Below, one piece after another: positions 10,775 to 20,301 of a stretch of 64,000 nt of DNA (within the stretch, counting starts at the first letter, position 1; the number at the start of each line of letters is the position of its first letter). The stretch is from an uncultured Sphingomonadaceae bacterium (GTDB lineage: Bacteria > Pseudomonadota > Alphaproteobacteria > Sphingomonadales > Sphingomonadaceae): contig CAJXSN010000005.1 in assembly GCA_913060895.1 (NCBI GenBank), forward strand, positions 1-64,000. The letters are read 5' to 3'. Below the pieces are notes generated by a model. The model did not search any database and was not told the origin of the DNA. It saw nothing but the letters and a program-made list of their open reading frames with translations. The position numbers and the translations under genes are program-made.

Positions 10775-11209
10775 ATGCTGCAACCGAAAAAACATAAATA
10801 CCGCAAGGCCTTCAAGGGGCGGATCAAGGGCGACGCGAAGGGTGGCACCACGCTGAACTTCGGCTCCTATGGTCTAAAAGCGCTTGAGCCTGATCGTATC
10901 ACTGCACGCCAGATCGAAGCTGCGCGTCGTGCCATCACCCGTCACATGAAGCGTCAGGGCCGTCTTTGGATCCGCATCTTCCCTGATGTGCCTGTGTCGA
11001 AGAAGCCTGCCGAAGTTCGTCAAGGTAAGGGCAAGGGCTCTGTCGAATATTGGGCAGCGCGCGTGAAGCCGGGCCGCATTCTGTTCGAACTGGACGGTGT
11101 TGCCGGTCCGCTGGCCGCAGAAGCGTTCAGCCGTGCCGCCATGAAGTTGCCGATCAAGACGAAGGTTGTTGCCCGTCTGGGCGACACTTCGCACTTGGGA
11201 GGCGAATAA
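10775..11209 (+). CDS. rplP: 50S ribosomal protein L16
   Basis: L16 sits by the A site and is needed for late 50S assembly. The 144-residue product begins [20 protein letters not shown] and contains [20 protein letters not shown] and [20 protein letters not shown]. It is slightly longer than E. coli L16 (136). The stop TAA overlaps the rpmC ATG by one base. Confidence 0.97.
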   Translation: MLQPKKHKYRKAFKGRIKGDAKGGTTLNFGSYGLKALEPDRITARQIEAARRAITRHMKRQGRLWIRIFPDVPVSKKPAEVRQGKGKGSVEYWAARVKPGRILFELDGVAGPLAAEAFSRAAMKLPIKTKVVARLGDTSHLGGE

Positions 11210-11424
11210 TGGCTAAAGTCGAAGACCTGCGCCAGAAGAGCGACGACCAGTTGACGTCTGAATTGACCGAACTGAAGCGTGAAGCTTTCAATCTGCGCTT
11301 TCAGGCGGCAACCAACCAGCTCGAGGCTCCGCGCCGCGTCCGGGAAGTTCGCCGTACCATCGCCAAGATCAAGACCCTTCAGAACGAGCGTGCGAACAGC
11401 GCCTCGGCTGAAGCAAAGGCTTGA
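11209..11424 (+). CDS. rpmC: 50S ribosomal protein L29
   Basis: L29 is a small helical protein near L23 at the tunnel exit. ATG 11209 overlaps the rplP stop (TAATG), giving [20 protein letters not shown]. The core motif KREAFNLRFQAATNQLE is followed by RRVREVRRTIAKIKTLQNER. Length is 71 residues (E. coli 63); a longer in-frame extension from 11050 lies wholly in rplP and is rejected. Confidence 0.96.
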   Translation: MAKVEDLRQKSDDQLTSELTELKREAFNLRFQAATNQLEAPRRVREVRRTIAKIKTLQNERANSASAEAKA

Positions 11425-11434
11425 GGAGTAGACA

Positions 11435-11731
11435 ATGCCCAAACGTATCCTGATCGGGACTGTCACCTCCGACAAGACCGACAAGACCGTGACCGTACTG
11501 GTCGAACGCAAGGTGAAGCACCCCCTTTACGGGAAGATCATCCGGCGTTCGAAGAAGTATCACGCTCACGATGAGAAGAACGAATTTACCTTGGGCGACG
11601 TCGTCCGGATCGAGGAGACCAAACCGATCTCCAAGACCAAAACCTGGGCTGTTAAGAACCGGGTCACGGCGGGCGGTACACAGGCGGTTGTGGCCGATCT
11701 GGATGTTGCTGCTGCGACTCCGGGTAATTGA
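11435..11731 (+). CDS. rpsQ: 30S ribosomal protein S17
   Basis: S17 binds 16S rRNA early in assembly through an OB fold. The protein starts [20 protein letters not shown] and contains [20 protein letters not shown] and [20 protein letters not shown]. It has 98 residues versus 84 in E. coli; the surplus is a C-terminal Ala/Val-rich tail. A GAGGAG site precedes the ATG. Confidence 0.97.
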   Translation: MPKRILIGTVTSDKTDKTVTVLVERKVKHPLYGKIIRRSKKYHAHDEKNEFTLGDVVRIEETKPISKTKTWAVKNRVTAGGTQAVVADLDVAAATPGN

Positions 11732-11810
11732 ACTGAATTAAACGACTGTGGAACTGCCGGGCGAAAACAACGCCTTCGTCCCGGCAAGCCAATGAGAAGG
11801 AACCGGATCC

Positions 11811-12179
11811 ATGATCCAGATGCAATCCAATCTCGACGTCGCGGACAACAGCGGCGCAAAGCGTGTCCAGTGCATTAAAGTACTGGGCGGCTCTAAGCGC
11901 CGGTTTGCCTCCGTAGGCGACGTGATCGTGGTTTCCGTTAAGGAAGCCCAGCCACGTGCGAAAGTGAAGAAGGGCGATGTCCATCGCGCTGTTATCGTGC
12001 GCACACGCAAGGACGTTCGCCGAGGTGATGGCAGCGTTATCCGTTTTGACGGCAACGCCGCTGTCCTGGTCAACAAGAGCGAAGAGCCGATCGGCACTCG
12101 TATTTTTGGCCCGGTCGTACGCGAACTGCGTGGACGCGGGTTCATGAAAATTATCTCGCTTGCTCCGGAGGTGCTGTAA
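11811..12179 (+). CDS. rplN: 50S ribosomal protein L14
   Basis: L14 contributes to the intersubunit bridge B8 and binds the silencing factor RsfS in other bacteria. The 122-residue protein is typical: [20 protein letters not shown], then [20 protein letters not shown] and [20 protein letters not shown]. It is preceded by an 79-base spacer after rpsQ, probably marking the S10 to spc operon boundary, and by an AGAAGGAAC ribosome binding site. It couples to rplX through TAATG. Confidence 0.98.
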   Translation: MIQMQSNLDVADNSGAKRVQCIKVLGGSKRRFASVGDVIVVSVKEAQPRAKVKKGDVHRAVIVRTRKDVRRGDGSVIRFDGNAAVLVNKSEEPIGTRIFGPVVRELRGRGFMKIISLAPEVL

Positions 12180-12499
12180 TGGGCTCCGCTCGTATCAAGA
12201 AGGGTGACAGCGTCGTCGTCCTGTCTGGTAAGGACAAGGGTCTTACCGGTACCGTTTCCAAAGTCATGCCGAAAGACGGCAAGGTTGTGGTCGAGGGCGT
12301 CAACATGATGTCCCGTCACCGCAAGCCAACCCAGGCTAACCCGCAAGGTGGCATCGACAAGATCGAAGCGCCGCTGCACATTGCCAAGGTTGCTGTAGCC
12401 GACCCCAAGGATGGCAAGCCGACACGCGTCCGTTTCGAAGAAAAGGACGGCAAGAAGGTTCGCATCGCAGTCAAGTCCGGAGAGAAGATCGATGGCTGA
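12179..12499 (+). CDS. rplX: 50S ribosomal protein L24
   Basis: L24 is an early-assembly protein of the 50S subunit near the tunnel exit. The KOW motif [20 protein letters not shown] occupies residues 11-30, followed by [17 protein letters not shown] and [20 protein letters not shown]. Length is 106 residues (E. coli 104). Its start overlaps rplN by one base and its end overlaps rplE by 8 bases. Confidence 0.97.
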   Translation: MGSARIKKGDSVVVLSGKDKGLTGTVSKVMPKDGKVVVEGVNMMSRHRKPTQANPQGGIDKIEAPLHIAKVAVADPKDGKPTRVRFEEKDGKKVRIAVKSGEKIDG

Positions 12500-13070
12500 T
12501 TACACACCCCGTAAAAAGGCACAGTTCGAGCAGGAAATCGTCAAGGCGATGACTGAAAAGTTCGGCTACAAAAACCGCCTTGAAGTCCCTAGCATCGCCA
12601 AGATCACACTTAATATGGGTGTGGGCGAGGCCAGTCAGGACAAGAAGAAGGTTCAGACTGCTGCCGAAGAAATGGCTTTGATTGCTGGCCAGAAACCGGT
12701 GATCACCAAAGCCAAGAAATCCATCGCTCAGTTCAAGCTGCGCGAAGGCATGCCGATCGGATGCAAGGTTACCTTGCGCCGTGAGCGTATGTTTGAATTT
12801 CTGGACCGCTTGGTTACGATCGCTATGCCGCGTATTCGTGACTTTCGCGGCCTTAATCCCGCCAGTTTCGACGGCCGTGGTAATTACGCTATGGGCCTGA
12901 AGGAACAGATCGTGTTTCCCGAGATTTCTTACGACAGGATCGACGTCGTTCGGGGAATGGACATTATCGTAACCACCACGGCGAAAACCGACGAAGAAGC
13001 GCGTGAATTGCTGCGTCTTTTCGGTTTCCCGTTCCCGGCAGAAGTGTCGGAAGAAAAGGAAGCGGCGTGA
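12492..13070 (+). CDS. rplE: 50S ribosomal protein L5
   Basis: L5 binds 5S rRNA and contacts the P-site tRNA and S13. ATG 12492 ([20 protein letters not shown]) is inside the end of rplX and preceded by GGAGA. The 192-residue product includes [36 protein letters not shown] and [20 protein letters not shown]. It is about a dozen residues longer than E. coli L5, with the surplus at both ends. rpsN follows after 42 bases. Confidence 0.97.
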   Translation: MADYTPRKKAQFEQEIVKAMTEKFGYKNRLEVPSIAKITLNMGVGEASQDKKKVQTAAEEMALIAGQKPVITKAKKSIAQFKLREGMPIGCKVTLRRERMFEFLDRLVTIAMPRIRDFRGLNPASFDGRGNYAMGLKEQIVFPEISYDRIDVVRGMDIIVTTTAKTDEEARELLRLFGFPFPAEVSEEKEAA

Positions 13071-13112
13071 TCCGTTTCCGGTCAGACAAGTAAGGAAGAG
13101 AGCTTAAGTCCA

Positions 13113-13418
13113 ATGGCGAAACTGAGTTCCATCAACAAGAACGAGAAGCGCAAGAAGCTCGTCAAGCAGTACGCTGCGAAGTACGAAAAGCTGAAAGCGA
13201 TTGCCGACGACAAATCCCTCGACGAGGGCGAGCGTCTTATGGCCCGTCTCAAAATGGCAGAATTGCCGCGCAATGCGAATCCCACGCGTGTGCGCAACCG
13301 CTGCTCCACCACTGGCCGCCCGCGCGGCTACTATCGCAAGTTCGGCGTGAACCGTATCGAACTGCGGAACCTCGGTAACAAGGGCCTGATTCCGGGCCTG
13401 ACAAAATCGAGCTGGTGA
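13113..13418 (+). CDS. rpsN: 30S ribosomal protein S14 (zinc-free type)
   Basis: S14 binds the 30S head late in assembly. The 101-residue protein matches the long, zinc-independent form: it lacks the CxxC pairs of the short form and keeps [20 protein letters not shown] and the end [11 protein letters not shown]. The N-terminus [20 protein letters not shown] is standard. It lies between rplE and rpsH as expected in the spc operon. Confidence 0.97.
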   Translation: MAKLSSINKNEKRKKLVKQYAAKYEKLKAIADDKSLDEGERLMARLKMAELPRNANPTRVRNRCSTTGRPRGYYRKFGVNRIELRNLGNKGLIPGLTKSSW

Positions 13419-13429
13419 GGATCCTATAA

Positions 13430-13825
13430 ATGGCAATGACTGATCCCTTGGGTGATATGCTCACCCGCATTCGTAATGGCCAGCAGGCGAAAAAGGATTC
13501 TGTCCTTTCGCCCGCGTCCAAATTGCGTGCAAACGTGCTCGAGGTCCTTCAGCGTGAAGGCTACATCCGTGGCTATTCGCCGGACGACAGTGGCAAGCAT
13601 CCAACGCTCCGCATCGAACTGAAATATTTCGAAGGCGAGCCTGCGATCAAGCACGTTTCACGCGTCTCCAAGCCGGGCCGCCGCGTTTACTCGGGTTCGA
13701 AAGAGCTGCCGACTGTACGCAACGGCCTTGGCATCACCATCGTCTCGACCCCTCGCGGTGTGCTTTCGGACAACGAAGCGCGCAACGAAAACGTCGGCGG
13801 CGAAGTGCTTGCGGAGGTATTCTGA
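13430..13825 (+). CDS. rpsH: 30S ribosomal protein S8
   Basis: S8 is a primary 16S rRNA binder and in E. coli represses the spc operon at the rplE region. The product of 131 residues starts [20 protein letters not shown] and ends with [20 protein letters not shown] and [14 protein letters not shown] second ATG two codons in would remove only MA. The stop overlaps the rplF ATG by one base. Confidence 0.97.
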   Translation: MAMTDPLGDMLTRIRNGQQAKKDSVLSPASKLRANVLEVLQREGYIRGYSPDDSGKHPTLRIELKYFEGEPAIKHVSRVSKPGRRVYSGSKELPTVRNGLGITIVSTPRGVLSDNEARNENVGGEVLAEVF

Positions 13826-14358
13826 TGAGCCGCATCGGTAAGAAAGCCGTGGCGATCCCTAGTGGTGTCACAGCGACCATCGATAACGGTACGTTGAGTG
13901 TGAAGGGGCCCAAGGGCACGCTCACTCTCGGAATGTCCGATCTCATCGACTATAAGGTCGACGGCGAGGAAATTCAGGTCAACCCGGCCAACGATACCAA
14001 GCAGGCACGCGCCTTCTGGGGCATGCAGCGGACGCTGGTTTCCAACCTCGTTGAAGGTGTGACCGATGGTTTCACCAAAACGCTGGTGATTTCCGGCGTT
14101 GGTTACCGTGCACAGGCGCAGGGCAAGAAACTGAAGCTGCAGCTTGGTTACAGCCATGATGTCGATCTCGATGTGCCTGAGGGCCTTGAGGTGAAGACGC
14201 CGGATCAAACGACTGTGATCGTTTCCGGTATCGACAAGCAGGCCGTGGGCGAGTTCGCCGCTAACATTCGCCAATGGCGCAAGCCTGAGCCCTACAAGGG
14301 CAAGGGTATCAAGTACCAGGGCGAGTATGTCTTCCGCAAGGAAGGGAAGAAGAAGTAA
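13825..14358 (+). CDS. rplF: 50S ribosomal protein L6
   Basis: L6 lies near the factor-binding site of the 50S subunit. The 177-residue protein, the same length as E. coli L6, starts [19 protein letters not shown] and contains [20 protein letters not shown]-like sequence around residue 90 and the C-terminal signature [20 protein letters not shown]. It is coupled to rpsH and followed one base later by rplR. Confidence 0.98.
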   Translation: MSRIGKKAVAIPSGVTATIDNGTLSVKGPKGTLTLGMSDLIDYKVDGEEIQVNPANDTKQARAFWGMQRTLVSNLVEGVTDGFTKTLVISGVGYRAQAQGKKLKLQLGYSHDVDLDVPEGLEVKTPDQTTVIVSGIDKQAVGEFAANIRQWRKPEPYKGKGIKYQGEYVFRKEGKKK

Positions 14359-14359
14359 G

Positions 14360-14704
14360 ATGGCAAAGCTTTCCCTTTTCGAACGTCGCCGCCGCCGTGT
14401 GCGGTCGGCCCTTCGCAAGCGTTCCGGCGACAAGCCGCGTTTGTCCGTGCATCGCACCGGTCAGCACATTTACGCTCAGGTTATCGACGATGCTTCGGGT
14501 AAGACCGTTGCAGCAGCGTCGTCCCTCGGCGGGAAGAGCTCGGGCGCGAATATGGGTGCGGCCAAATCGGTCGGTTCCGATATTGCAGCCGCTGCAAAGA
14601 AAGCCGGCGTAACCACTGTCGTGTTCGATCGCGGCGGGTTCCTGTTTCATGGCCGCGTAAAAGCGTTGGCCGATGCCGCCCGTGAAGGCGGGCTGGAGTT
14701 TTGA
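14360..14704 (+). CDS. rplR: 50S ribosomal protein L18
   Basis: L18 binds 5S rRNA together with L5. ATG 14360 gives [20 protein letters not shown]; the longer frame from 14327 lies in rplF. Other motifs are [20 protein letters not shown]-like sequence (here [19 protein letters not shown]) and [20 protein letters not shown] near the end. Length is 114 residues (E. coli 117). The rpsE start follows 2 bases after the stop. Confidence 0.97.
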   Translation: MAKLSLFERRRRRVRSALRKRSGDKPRLSVHRTGQHIYAQVIDDASGKTVAAASSLGGKSSGANMGAAKSVGSDIAAAAKKAGVTTVVFDRGGFLFHGRVKALADAAREGGLEF

Positions 14705-14706
14705 TC

Positions 14707-15570
14707 ATGGCTGACGATAACACAACACCCGAAGCCGCTCCTGCAGCTGCCGACGCTCCGAAGGTCGAAGAGACCAAGGGTGCCGAAGCGGTAACGGCTG
14801 AAAGTGGTCCCGAAGTGAAAAAGGAAGAGCCGGCGATTGCCGATACTCCTTCCGAAGCAGCTGCCAACCAGAGCCCTGCACAGGGCGCCGCAGGCCAGCC
14901 ACGCAGCCAACAGAATGCTCGCGGTGGTCGCGGCGGCGGTGGTGGAAACCGTGGCGGCGGTCAGGGTGGCCCAGGTGGCGGCCGTGGCCGTGGTGGTCCC
15001 GGTGGAAATCGCCGTGGTGGCCGTGACGAGCCGGATGATGGCATTGCTGAGAAACTGGTCCATATCAACCGCGTGTCTAAGACGGTTAAGGGCGGTAAGC
15101 GCTTCGGCTTTGCAGCTCTGGTCGTGGTTGGTGACGGTCAGGGCCGCGTTGGCTTCGGTAAGGGTAAGGCACGCGAAGTGCCGGAAGCCATTACGAAGGC
15201 AACCGCCGCGGCTCGTAAAAAGATGATCCGCGTTTCGCTTAAGGAAGGTCGCACGCTGCACCATGACGGCAACGGCCGCTTCGGTGCCGGTAAGGTGACC
15301 GTTCGCACTGCGCCTCCAGGTACCGGTATTATTGCCGGTGGCCCGATGCGTGCTGTGTTCGAAAGCCTTGGCGTTGCCGACGTTGTGACCAAGTCGGTCG
15401 GAACATCTAATCCCTACAATATGATTCGCGCCACCTTCGATGCGCTGACCGACCAGACATCGCCGAAATCGGTAGCGCAACGTCGGGGCAAGAAGGTTGC
15501 CGACCTTCTGGGTCGCGGCGGAGCCAGTGAAGCAGAGGCCAAGGCCGACGCTGAAGCTGTGACGGAGTAA
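14707..15570 (+). CDS. rpsE: 30S ribosomal protein S5 with Gly/Arg-rich N-terminal arm
   Basis: S5 acts in translational accuracy and mRNA unwinding at the entry channel. I chose ATG 14707 ([20 protein letters not shown]), preceded by the overlapping rplR stop. The S5 core starts near residue 110: [40 protein letters not shown] and [20 protein letters not shown]. The 287-residue length far exceeds E. coli S5 (167). The first about 105 residues are an acidic Ala/Glu segment followed by an RGG-like tract ([16 protein letters not shown] and onward). The C-terminus also carries an acidic tail. Such arms are expected to be disordered and could bind RNA; long S5 arms are known in Sphingomonadales. 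Confidence 0.96.
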   Translation: MADDNTTPEAAPAAADAPKVEETKGAEAVTAESGPEVKKEEPAIADTPSEAAANQSPAQGAAGQPRSQQNARGGRGGGGGNRGGGQGGPGGGRGRGGPGGNRRGGRDEPDDGIAEKLVHINRVSKTVKGGKRFGFAALVVVGDGQGRVGFGKGKAREVPEAITKATAAARKKMIRVSLKEGRTLHHDGNGRFGAGKVTVRTAPPGTGIIAGGPMRAVFESLGVADVVTKSVGTSNPYNMIRATFDALTDQTSPKSVAQRRGKKVADLLGRGGASEAEAKADAEAVTE

Positions 15571-15574
15571 GACG

Positions 15575-15763
15575 ATGGCTCAAGGAAAAACCAAGATTAA
15601 AATCAAGCAGATTGGTTCTCCGATCCGCCGCCCGGAAAGCCAGAAAAAGATCCTGATCGGTCTTGGTCTGGGTAAGATGAACCGGGTTGTAGAGCTGGAA
15701 GACACGCCTGAAGTGCGTGGAGCCATTGCGAAGCTGCCACATATGGTGGCTTTGGTCGACTGA
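15575..15763 (+). CDS. rpmD: 50S ribosomal protein L30
   Basis: L30 is a small non-essential-to-fold 50S protein missing in some lineages. The 62-residue product contains [20 protein letters not shown] and [20 protein letters not shown], then [14 protein letters not shown], all family-typical. It starts 4 bases after rpsE. Confidence 0.96.
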   Translation: MAQGKTKIKIKQIGSPIRRPESQKKILIGLGLGKMNRVVELEDTPEVRGAIAKLPHMVALVD

Positions 15764-16072
15764 TTGGCTGACGAGTAGCTGTCTGCTCCTGCGCCGGATA
15801 GTTTCCTGTTTAAATGCAGGAGTGGACGCAACTCATAGGCTTTTACTAGCCTCAGAATTAGGTCGGCCCGTAAAAAGAGGCTTTCCATGCAGGCGGTGCT
15901 CTGTTTATGGGAATGCTATAACTTTCGGTTATTCTTGCCGTGTGCGTTGTTGACGCCGTATCGGGGGAGCAGCCCAATCATCACCCGGCCATATCCCGCT
16001 GAAACGCATGGGTCTGGCTGTTTTCAGGATGGCAACATCCAGCGCGTAGAAAAGCGAAAGCGAGTGCACGAC
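15764..16072. other. spacer between rpmD and rplO
   Basis: In most proteobacteria rplO follows rpmD directly, but here 309 bases intervene. A frame in phase with rplO is open back to 15887 but its residues are not ribosomal. A CTCCTGC / GCAGGAG inverted repeat (about 15785-15823) is present. I see no clear promoter or gene. Confidence 0.4.
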
Positions 16073-16615
16073 ATGAAACTGAATGACCTTAGAGATAATC
16101 CCGGCGCCCGTAAGACCCGTATTCGCGTGGGTCGCGGTATTGGTTCTGGCAAAGGTAAGACTGCAGGCCGCGGCCAGAAGGGCCAGAAGAGTCGTTCCGG
16201 CGTTGCGATCAAGGGCTTTGAAGGCGGCCAGATGCCGCTTCACATGCGTCTGCCGAAGCGTGGATTTAACAACCCTTTCGGCAAAGATTTTGCTGAAGTG
16301 AACCTGGGCATGGTCCAGAAGTTTATCGATGCAAAGAAGCTCGACGCGAAGAAAGACATCGATCACGCTGCCCTGAAGGCAGCCGGTCTTGCCCGTGGTG
16401 GTAAAGACGGCGTACGCCTGCTGGGCAAGGGTGAACTGACTGCAAAGGTCAAATTCATTGTTGCCGGTGCCTCCAAAGGTGCCGTGGAAGCAGTTGAAAA
16501 GGCTGGTGGTTCGGTTGAGGTGGTCGAGGTGAAGACCCCGTCTTCCAAGCCAAGCGCAGTTAAGAGCGAGAAGAAGACCGGCACTGCGGCTGATAAGCCT
16601 AAGAAAGCCAAATAA
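16073..16615 (+). CDS. rplO: 50S ribosomal protein L15
   Basis: L15 joins the 50S subunit late in assembly. ATG 16073 gives [20 protein letters not shown]; upstream in-frame codons to 15887 are unconserved. The Gly-rich N-terminal signature [20 protein letters not shown] and [17 protein letters not shown] are clear. Length is 180 residues versus 144 in E. coli; the surplus is a C-terminal Lys/Ser/Ala-rich tail ([20 protein letters not shown]). Confidence 0.97.
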   Translation: MKLNDLRDNPGARKTRIRVGRGIGSGKGKTAGRGQKGQKSRSGVAIKGFEGGQMPLHMRLPKRGFNNPFGKDFAEVNLGMVQKFIDAKKLDAKKDIDHAALKAAGLARGGKDGVRLLGKGELTAKVKFIVAGASKGAVEAVEKAGGSVEVVEVKTPSSKPSAVKSEKKTGTAADKPKKAK

Positions 16616-16718
16616 GATGAAAAACCAGGGCGGCGGGTTCGACATCGGGCTCGCCGCTCCCTATGTCTGTCCCGCATAGCCGGGAGGGCCGGCGACAGTT
16701 CAGGATTCGACAGTTTCG

Positions 16719-18083
16719 ATGGCATCACGCGCCGACAATATCGCGAGCAATATGAGCCTCGCCAATTTCTCCAAGGCAACCGAGCTGCGTCAGCGCATCT
16801 GGTTCACCATTGGGGCATTGATCGTATTTCGTTTCCTTAGCTTTGTGCCCTTGCCGGGTGTGAACCCGTTGGTTCTGTCGGATCTGTACGATACAACGCG
16901 CGGCGGCATCCTCGATCTGTTTAACACATTTTCCGGCGGCAGCCTTGAGCGGATGAGCCTCATCGCGCTCGGTGTTATGCCATATATTACAGCCTCAATT
17001 GTGGTGCAGATGGCCTCGGCGTTGCACCCTACGCTGGCCGCGATGAAGAAAGAGGGTGCGAGTGGGCGGCAGAAAATAAACCAGTACACCCGCTATGGCA
17101 CGGTATTCCTGACTGCCATCCAGGGCTGGTTTCTCGCTTCGGGTCTGGAGAGTTTCGGCGCTCAGAGCGGACTGCAGGCGGTGGTCGATCCCGGGATCAT
17201 GTTCCGCGTGGGCGCGGTTATCAGTTTGGTCGGTGGTACGATGTTCCTGCTTTGGCTGGGTGAGCAAATCACTGCGCGGGGAATCGGCAACGGCGTCTCA
17301 CTGATTATTATGGCGGGTATCGTCGCCCAGTTCCCAAGCTTTGCTGGCAATATGTTTGAGGGTGGGCGGACCGGTTCGATCAGTGCTTTCATCATCGTTG
17401 GCTTCATTATCATGGTCGTCGCGCTGATCCTGTTTATCTGCTTTGTCGAGCGGGCGCAGCGACGTTTACTCATTCAATATCCCAAGCGCGCGACGCAACG
17501 TGGCATGATGCAGGCCGACCGCTCGCACCTCCCACTTAAACTGAACACTGCAGGCGTTATCCCGCCAATCTTTGCCAGTTCACTATTGCTGTTGCCGCTC
17601 ACGATTAGCCAGTTTGCTGGTAATTCGGTCGATACGAACAGCACGGCGGGCGGTTTTATCGTGACGCTGAACCAGTATCTGCAGCACGGTCAGCCGATCT
17701 ATATGACGCTTTATGCCATCGGCATCATTTTCTTCGCATTCTTCTACACCGCAGTTGTGTTTAACCCGGAAGAGACTGCAGAGAACCTGAAGAAAAATGG
17801 TGGGTTCATTCCGGGAATTCGTCCTGGTAAGCGGACGTCCGATTACCTCGATTACGTTTTGACCCGCATCACCGTGGTGGGTGCGATCTATCTCACTCTT
17901 GTATGCGTCATTCCGGAATACATGATTGCGCAAACGGGTATTCCGCTGTTCCTTGGCGGTACCAGCTTGCTGATTGTCGTGAATGTAACTGTGGATACGA
18001 TCAGCCAGGTCCAGTCACATCTTCTGGCTCACCAGTATGGCGATCTGATCAAGAAAGCCAAATTAAAGGGCAGGAAGCGCTAG
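16719..18083 (+). CDS. secY: protein translocase subunit SecY
   Basis: SecY is the channel of the Sec translocon in the inner membrane. The 454-residue protein has ten predicted membrane segments; the first includes IGALIVFRFLSFVPLPGVNP, and the plug region follows with NTFSGGSLERMSLIALGVMP. Other family motifs are GGIPLFLGGTSLLIVVNVT-like sequence near the end and the cytosolic loop PKRATQRGMMQADRSHLPLK. It lies between rplO and adk, the usual end of the spc operon. No rpmJ follows. Confidence 0.97.
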   Translation: MASRADNIASNMSLANFSKATELRQRIWFTIGALIVFRFLSFVPLPGVNPLVLSDLYDTTRGGILDLFNTFSGGSLERMSLIALGVMPYITASIVVQMASALHPTLAAMKKEGASGRQKINQYTRYGTVFLTAIQGWFLASGLESFGAQSGLQAVVDPGIMFRVGAVISLVGGTMFLLWLGEQITARGIGNGVSLIIMAGIVAQFPSFAGNMFEGGRTGSISAFIIVGFIIMVVALILFICFVERAQRRLLIQYPKRATQRGMMQADRSHLPLKLNTAGVIPPIFASSLLLLPLTISQFAGNSVDTNSTAGGFIVTLNQYLQHGQPIYMTLYAIGIIFFAFFYTAVVFNPEETAENLKKNGGFIPGIRPGKRTSDYLDYVLTRITVVGAIYLTLVCVIPEYMIAQTGIPLFLGGTSLLIVVNVTVDTISQVQSHLLAHQYGDLIKKAKLKGRKR

Positions 18084-18120
18084 GCTTCGGCAGCGTTGTT
18101 CTGATGGGGGTTTTGCAAGC

Positions 18121-18765
18121 GTGAACATCATTCTTCTTGGCCCTCCGGGCGCCGGTAAAGGTACGCAGGCCCACCGCCTTGTCGAGCATTACGGTATGCG
18201 CCAGCTTTCCACCGGTGACATGCTGCGCGCTGCTGTGAAGGCACAAACGCCGGTTGGTCTGGAAGCCAAGGCCGTGATGGATCGTGGTGATCTGGTCTCG
18301 GACGATATCGTTACTGCTCTGATCGATGCCGAGCTTACCGCTATGGATGACAGTGGAGGTGTGATCTTCGACGGTTATCCCCGCACCCAAGCACAGGCTG
18401 AGCAGCTTGATGGCCTGCTGGACAAGCATGATCGGAAGCTTACGCGTGTTATCGAGCTAAGCGTCGATGAAGATGCTCTGGTCGAGCGTATTACGGGGCG
18501 TTTTACCTGCGCCGAATGCGGACATCTCTATCACGATACTGCAAATCCACCGGTCAAAGCGGGCGAATGCGATGAATGCGGCTCGACCGAATTTAAACGT
18601 CGCCCCGACGACAACGAGGCAACCGTCCGTACGCGGATGCAGGAATATCGCGCCAAGACTGCACCGATCCTGCCGCATTACGAAGCGCGCAATCTGGTTT
18701 CCCGTGTGGATGGAATGGCATCCATCGAGGATGTCAGCAATGCAATTGACGCACTCCTGAGATAA
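18121..18765 (+). CDS. adk: adenylate kinase, zinc-LID type
   Basis: Adenylate kinase interconverts ATP + AMP and 2 ADP. It starts at GTG 18121 (MNIILLGPPGAGKGTQA, P-loop residues 7-15). FDGYPRTQAQAEQL is the nucleotide-monophosphate motif and RVDGMASIEDVSNAID the C-terminal helix. The LID domain (about residues 126-165) holds four Cys in two CxxC pairs, CAEC and CDEC, so it belongs to the zinc-binding form. Length is 214 residues, as in E. coli. It follows secY by 37 bases, probably as the last gene of this transcript. Confidence 0.97.
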   Translation: MNIILLGPPGAGKGTQAHRLVEHYGMRQLSTGDMLRAAVKAQTPVGLEAKAVMDRGDLVSDDIVTALIDAELTAMDDSGGVIFDGYPRTQAQAEQLDGLLDKHDRKLTRVIELSVDEDALVERITGRFTCAECGHLYHDTANPPVKAGECDECGSTEFKRRPDDNEATVRTRMQEYRAKTAPILPHYEARNLVSRVDGMASIEDVSNAIDALLR

Positions 18766-18856
18766 GTGGCCGCGCACGGTTCGGGAACGCCCTGACCCGA
18801 TCTTTGCTGCTCTGCCAGCTTGCGTTAGGGCACGTATTGAAAGGGATCGAGCCATT

Positions 18857-19560
18857 ATGCAATTGAGATCGTTTATCTGTGCCGCTGGCTTAGTTGCTAT
18901 ACTCGGTGCAGCGCCGCTGCCAGCCAAGGTCGTCAAACAGTCCAGCGAAGGCTTTGTGACCCGCGACAGCGCGACCGTTGCAGCATCTCCGCTGCAGCAT
19001 CTCCGCAAGCGGTTTGGCTGGCTCTGATCAGTCCGGGTGAGTGGTGGAGCGATTCGCATACATGGTCAGGCGATGCGGAAAACATGACGCTGGAGCCGCA
19101 GGCCAATGGCTGCTTCTGCGAACGTATTCCGCCTACCGAGGAAGATGGTGCAATCGGCCTTGCCGGTAGCGTGCGACATATGACCGTGGTGCAGTCTTTC
19201 CCGCGCCGAGTTCTGCGTATGCGGGGAGGGCTGGGCCCATTGCAAAGCGAGCCTGCCGACGGTGTGCTGACCATTGCGATCAAAGCGACCGAAGACGGCA
19301 CGGGCAGCGATATTTCGTGGAATTATGTTGTTGGCGGTTACATGCAGTTCGAAACGGCGACCATCGCTCAGGCAGTCGACGGCGTAATGAGCCAGCAATT
19401 GACTGGCCTGGCGCAGAAGCTGGGTGGAGCAACGGGTGGGCGTTCCGATGCAGAAGCTGAGGATCGGGTTCTGGATAGTCCCGATGAAGCGTCCGCCGAC
19501 GAGCCGGATGCTGGTGAGCCAGCTGACGCGGAGTCTGCTGACGATGAGTCTGCTAATTAG
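18857..19560 (+). pseudogene. secreted SRPBCC-domain protein, frameshifted by a 14-bp tandem duplication
   Basis: An ATG at 18857 opens a signal-peptide frame (MQLRSFICAAGLVAILGAAP) that runs to FVTRDSATVAASP and then hits a stop at 19025-19027. The unit TGCAGCATCTCCGC occurs twice in a row (18979-18992 and 18993-19006). Removing one copy joins the frame exactly to the downstream frame that runs to 19560. The repaired 229-residue protein reads ...TVAASPQAVWLALISPGEWW..., a typical SRPBCC/START-like (AHSA1, polyketide cyclase) beginning, followed by the rest of the domain and a Glu/Asp/Ala-rich acidic tail. Its ligand is unknown. Either it is a pseudogene, or the repeat acts as a slip-strand switch. 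The downstream frame alone (ATG 19084) would lack a signal peptide. Confidence 0.75.
18979..19006 (+). repeat. 14-bp perfect tandem repeat
   Basis: Two adjacent copies of TGCAGCATCTCCGC cause the frameshift of the surrounding gene, since 14 is not a multiple of three. Confidence 0.95.
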
Positions 19561-19879
19561 GCAGGCGGCGGCAAAGTCAGGGTGCGTATGAAGAGCGGTC
19601 GAAACCGAGACACCTTGAGTTCGGAGGCGAGAATCCTATATGGCGTACTGCGTTGTTTGGGTGTGCTGACAGTTGACGTTCGCGTCGAATCGACGTAAGC
19701 GCGCCCTTCATTCGATACATCTTTGGGTAGTCCGGCCGGCCGCAGCCAATCACGCGCGCCAACGTCCGGGCTTTTTGCTTTTGTTTTAAATAGCTTCCCG
19801 TCCGCCCGTATCGATGAATTGTAGCGATGAGATAGGGGGTCGGCGATTGGCCAATCCCTTGTGGAGCATGGAGAATTAA
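19561..19879. promoter_or_regulatory. leader region of the alpha operon
   Basis: No gene is visible. Two weak promoter candidates face rpsM: TTGAGT (19615-19620) with TATATG (19637-19642) at 16-base spacing, and TTGACG (19673-19678) with TAAGCG (19696-19701) at 17-base spacing. The second overlaps a small CGTCG/CGACG palindrome. A T-rich run follows at about 19773-19788. Any of these could drive rpsM-rpsK-rpoA-rplQ; I cannot decide between them. Confidence 0.35.
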
Positions 19880-20248
19880 GTGGCTCGTATTGCCGGGGTA
19901 AATATCCCCACCAACAAGCGCGTTATTATCGCGCTGACATATATTCACGGAATCGGTCGCACGACCGCTGTGAAAATCGCCGACAAGCTTGGCATTGCTC
20001 ATTCGGCACGTGTGCAGGATCTGACCGATGCCGAGGTTTTGCAAATCCGTGAAACGATTGACGCCGAGCATCAGGTTGAGGGTGATCTTCGCCGTGAGAC
20101 GGCGATGAACATCAAGCGTCTGATGGATCTTCGGTCCTATCGCGGCCTGCGTCACCGTAACGGCCTGCCCGTTCGCGGCCAGCGTACGCATACCAATGCC
20201 CGTACCCGTAAGGGTAAGGCGAAGCCTATCGCTGGTAAGAAGAAGTAA
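19880..20248 (+). CDS. rpsM: 30S ribosomal protein S13
   Basis: S13 sits at the top of the 30S head and bridges to the 50S subunit. Translation begins at GTG 19880 after a GGAG site, giving [20 protein letters not shown]. The family motifs [19 protein letters not shown] and [20 protein letters not shown] are present, with a basic end. Length is 122 residues (E. coli 118). It heads the alpha operon. Confidence 0.98.
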   Translation: MARIAGVNIPTNKRVIIALTYIHGIGRTTAVKIADKLGIAHSARVQDLTDAEVLQIRETIDAEHQVEGDLRRETAMNIKRLMDLRSYRGLRHRNGLPVRGQRTHTNARTRKGKAKPIAGKKK

Positions 20249-20301
20249 GCGTTAACCCGCCGGCATCTTCTCCCGCTTAGACGAATACGAGGAATTCAAT
20301 C

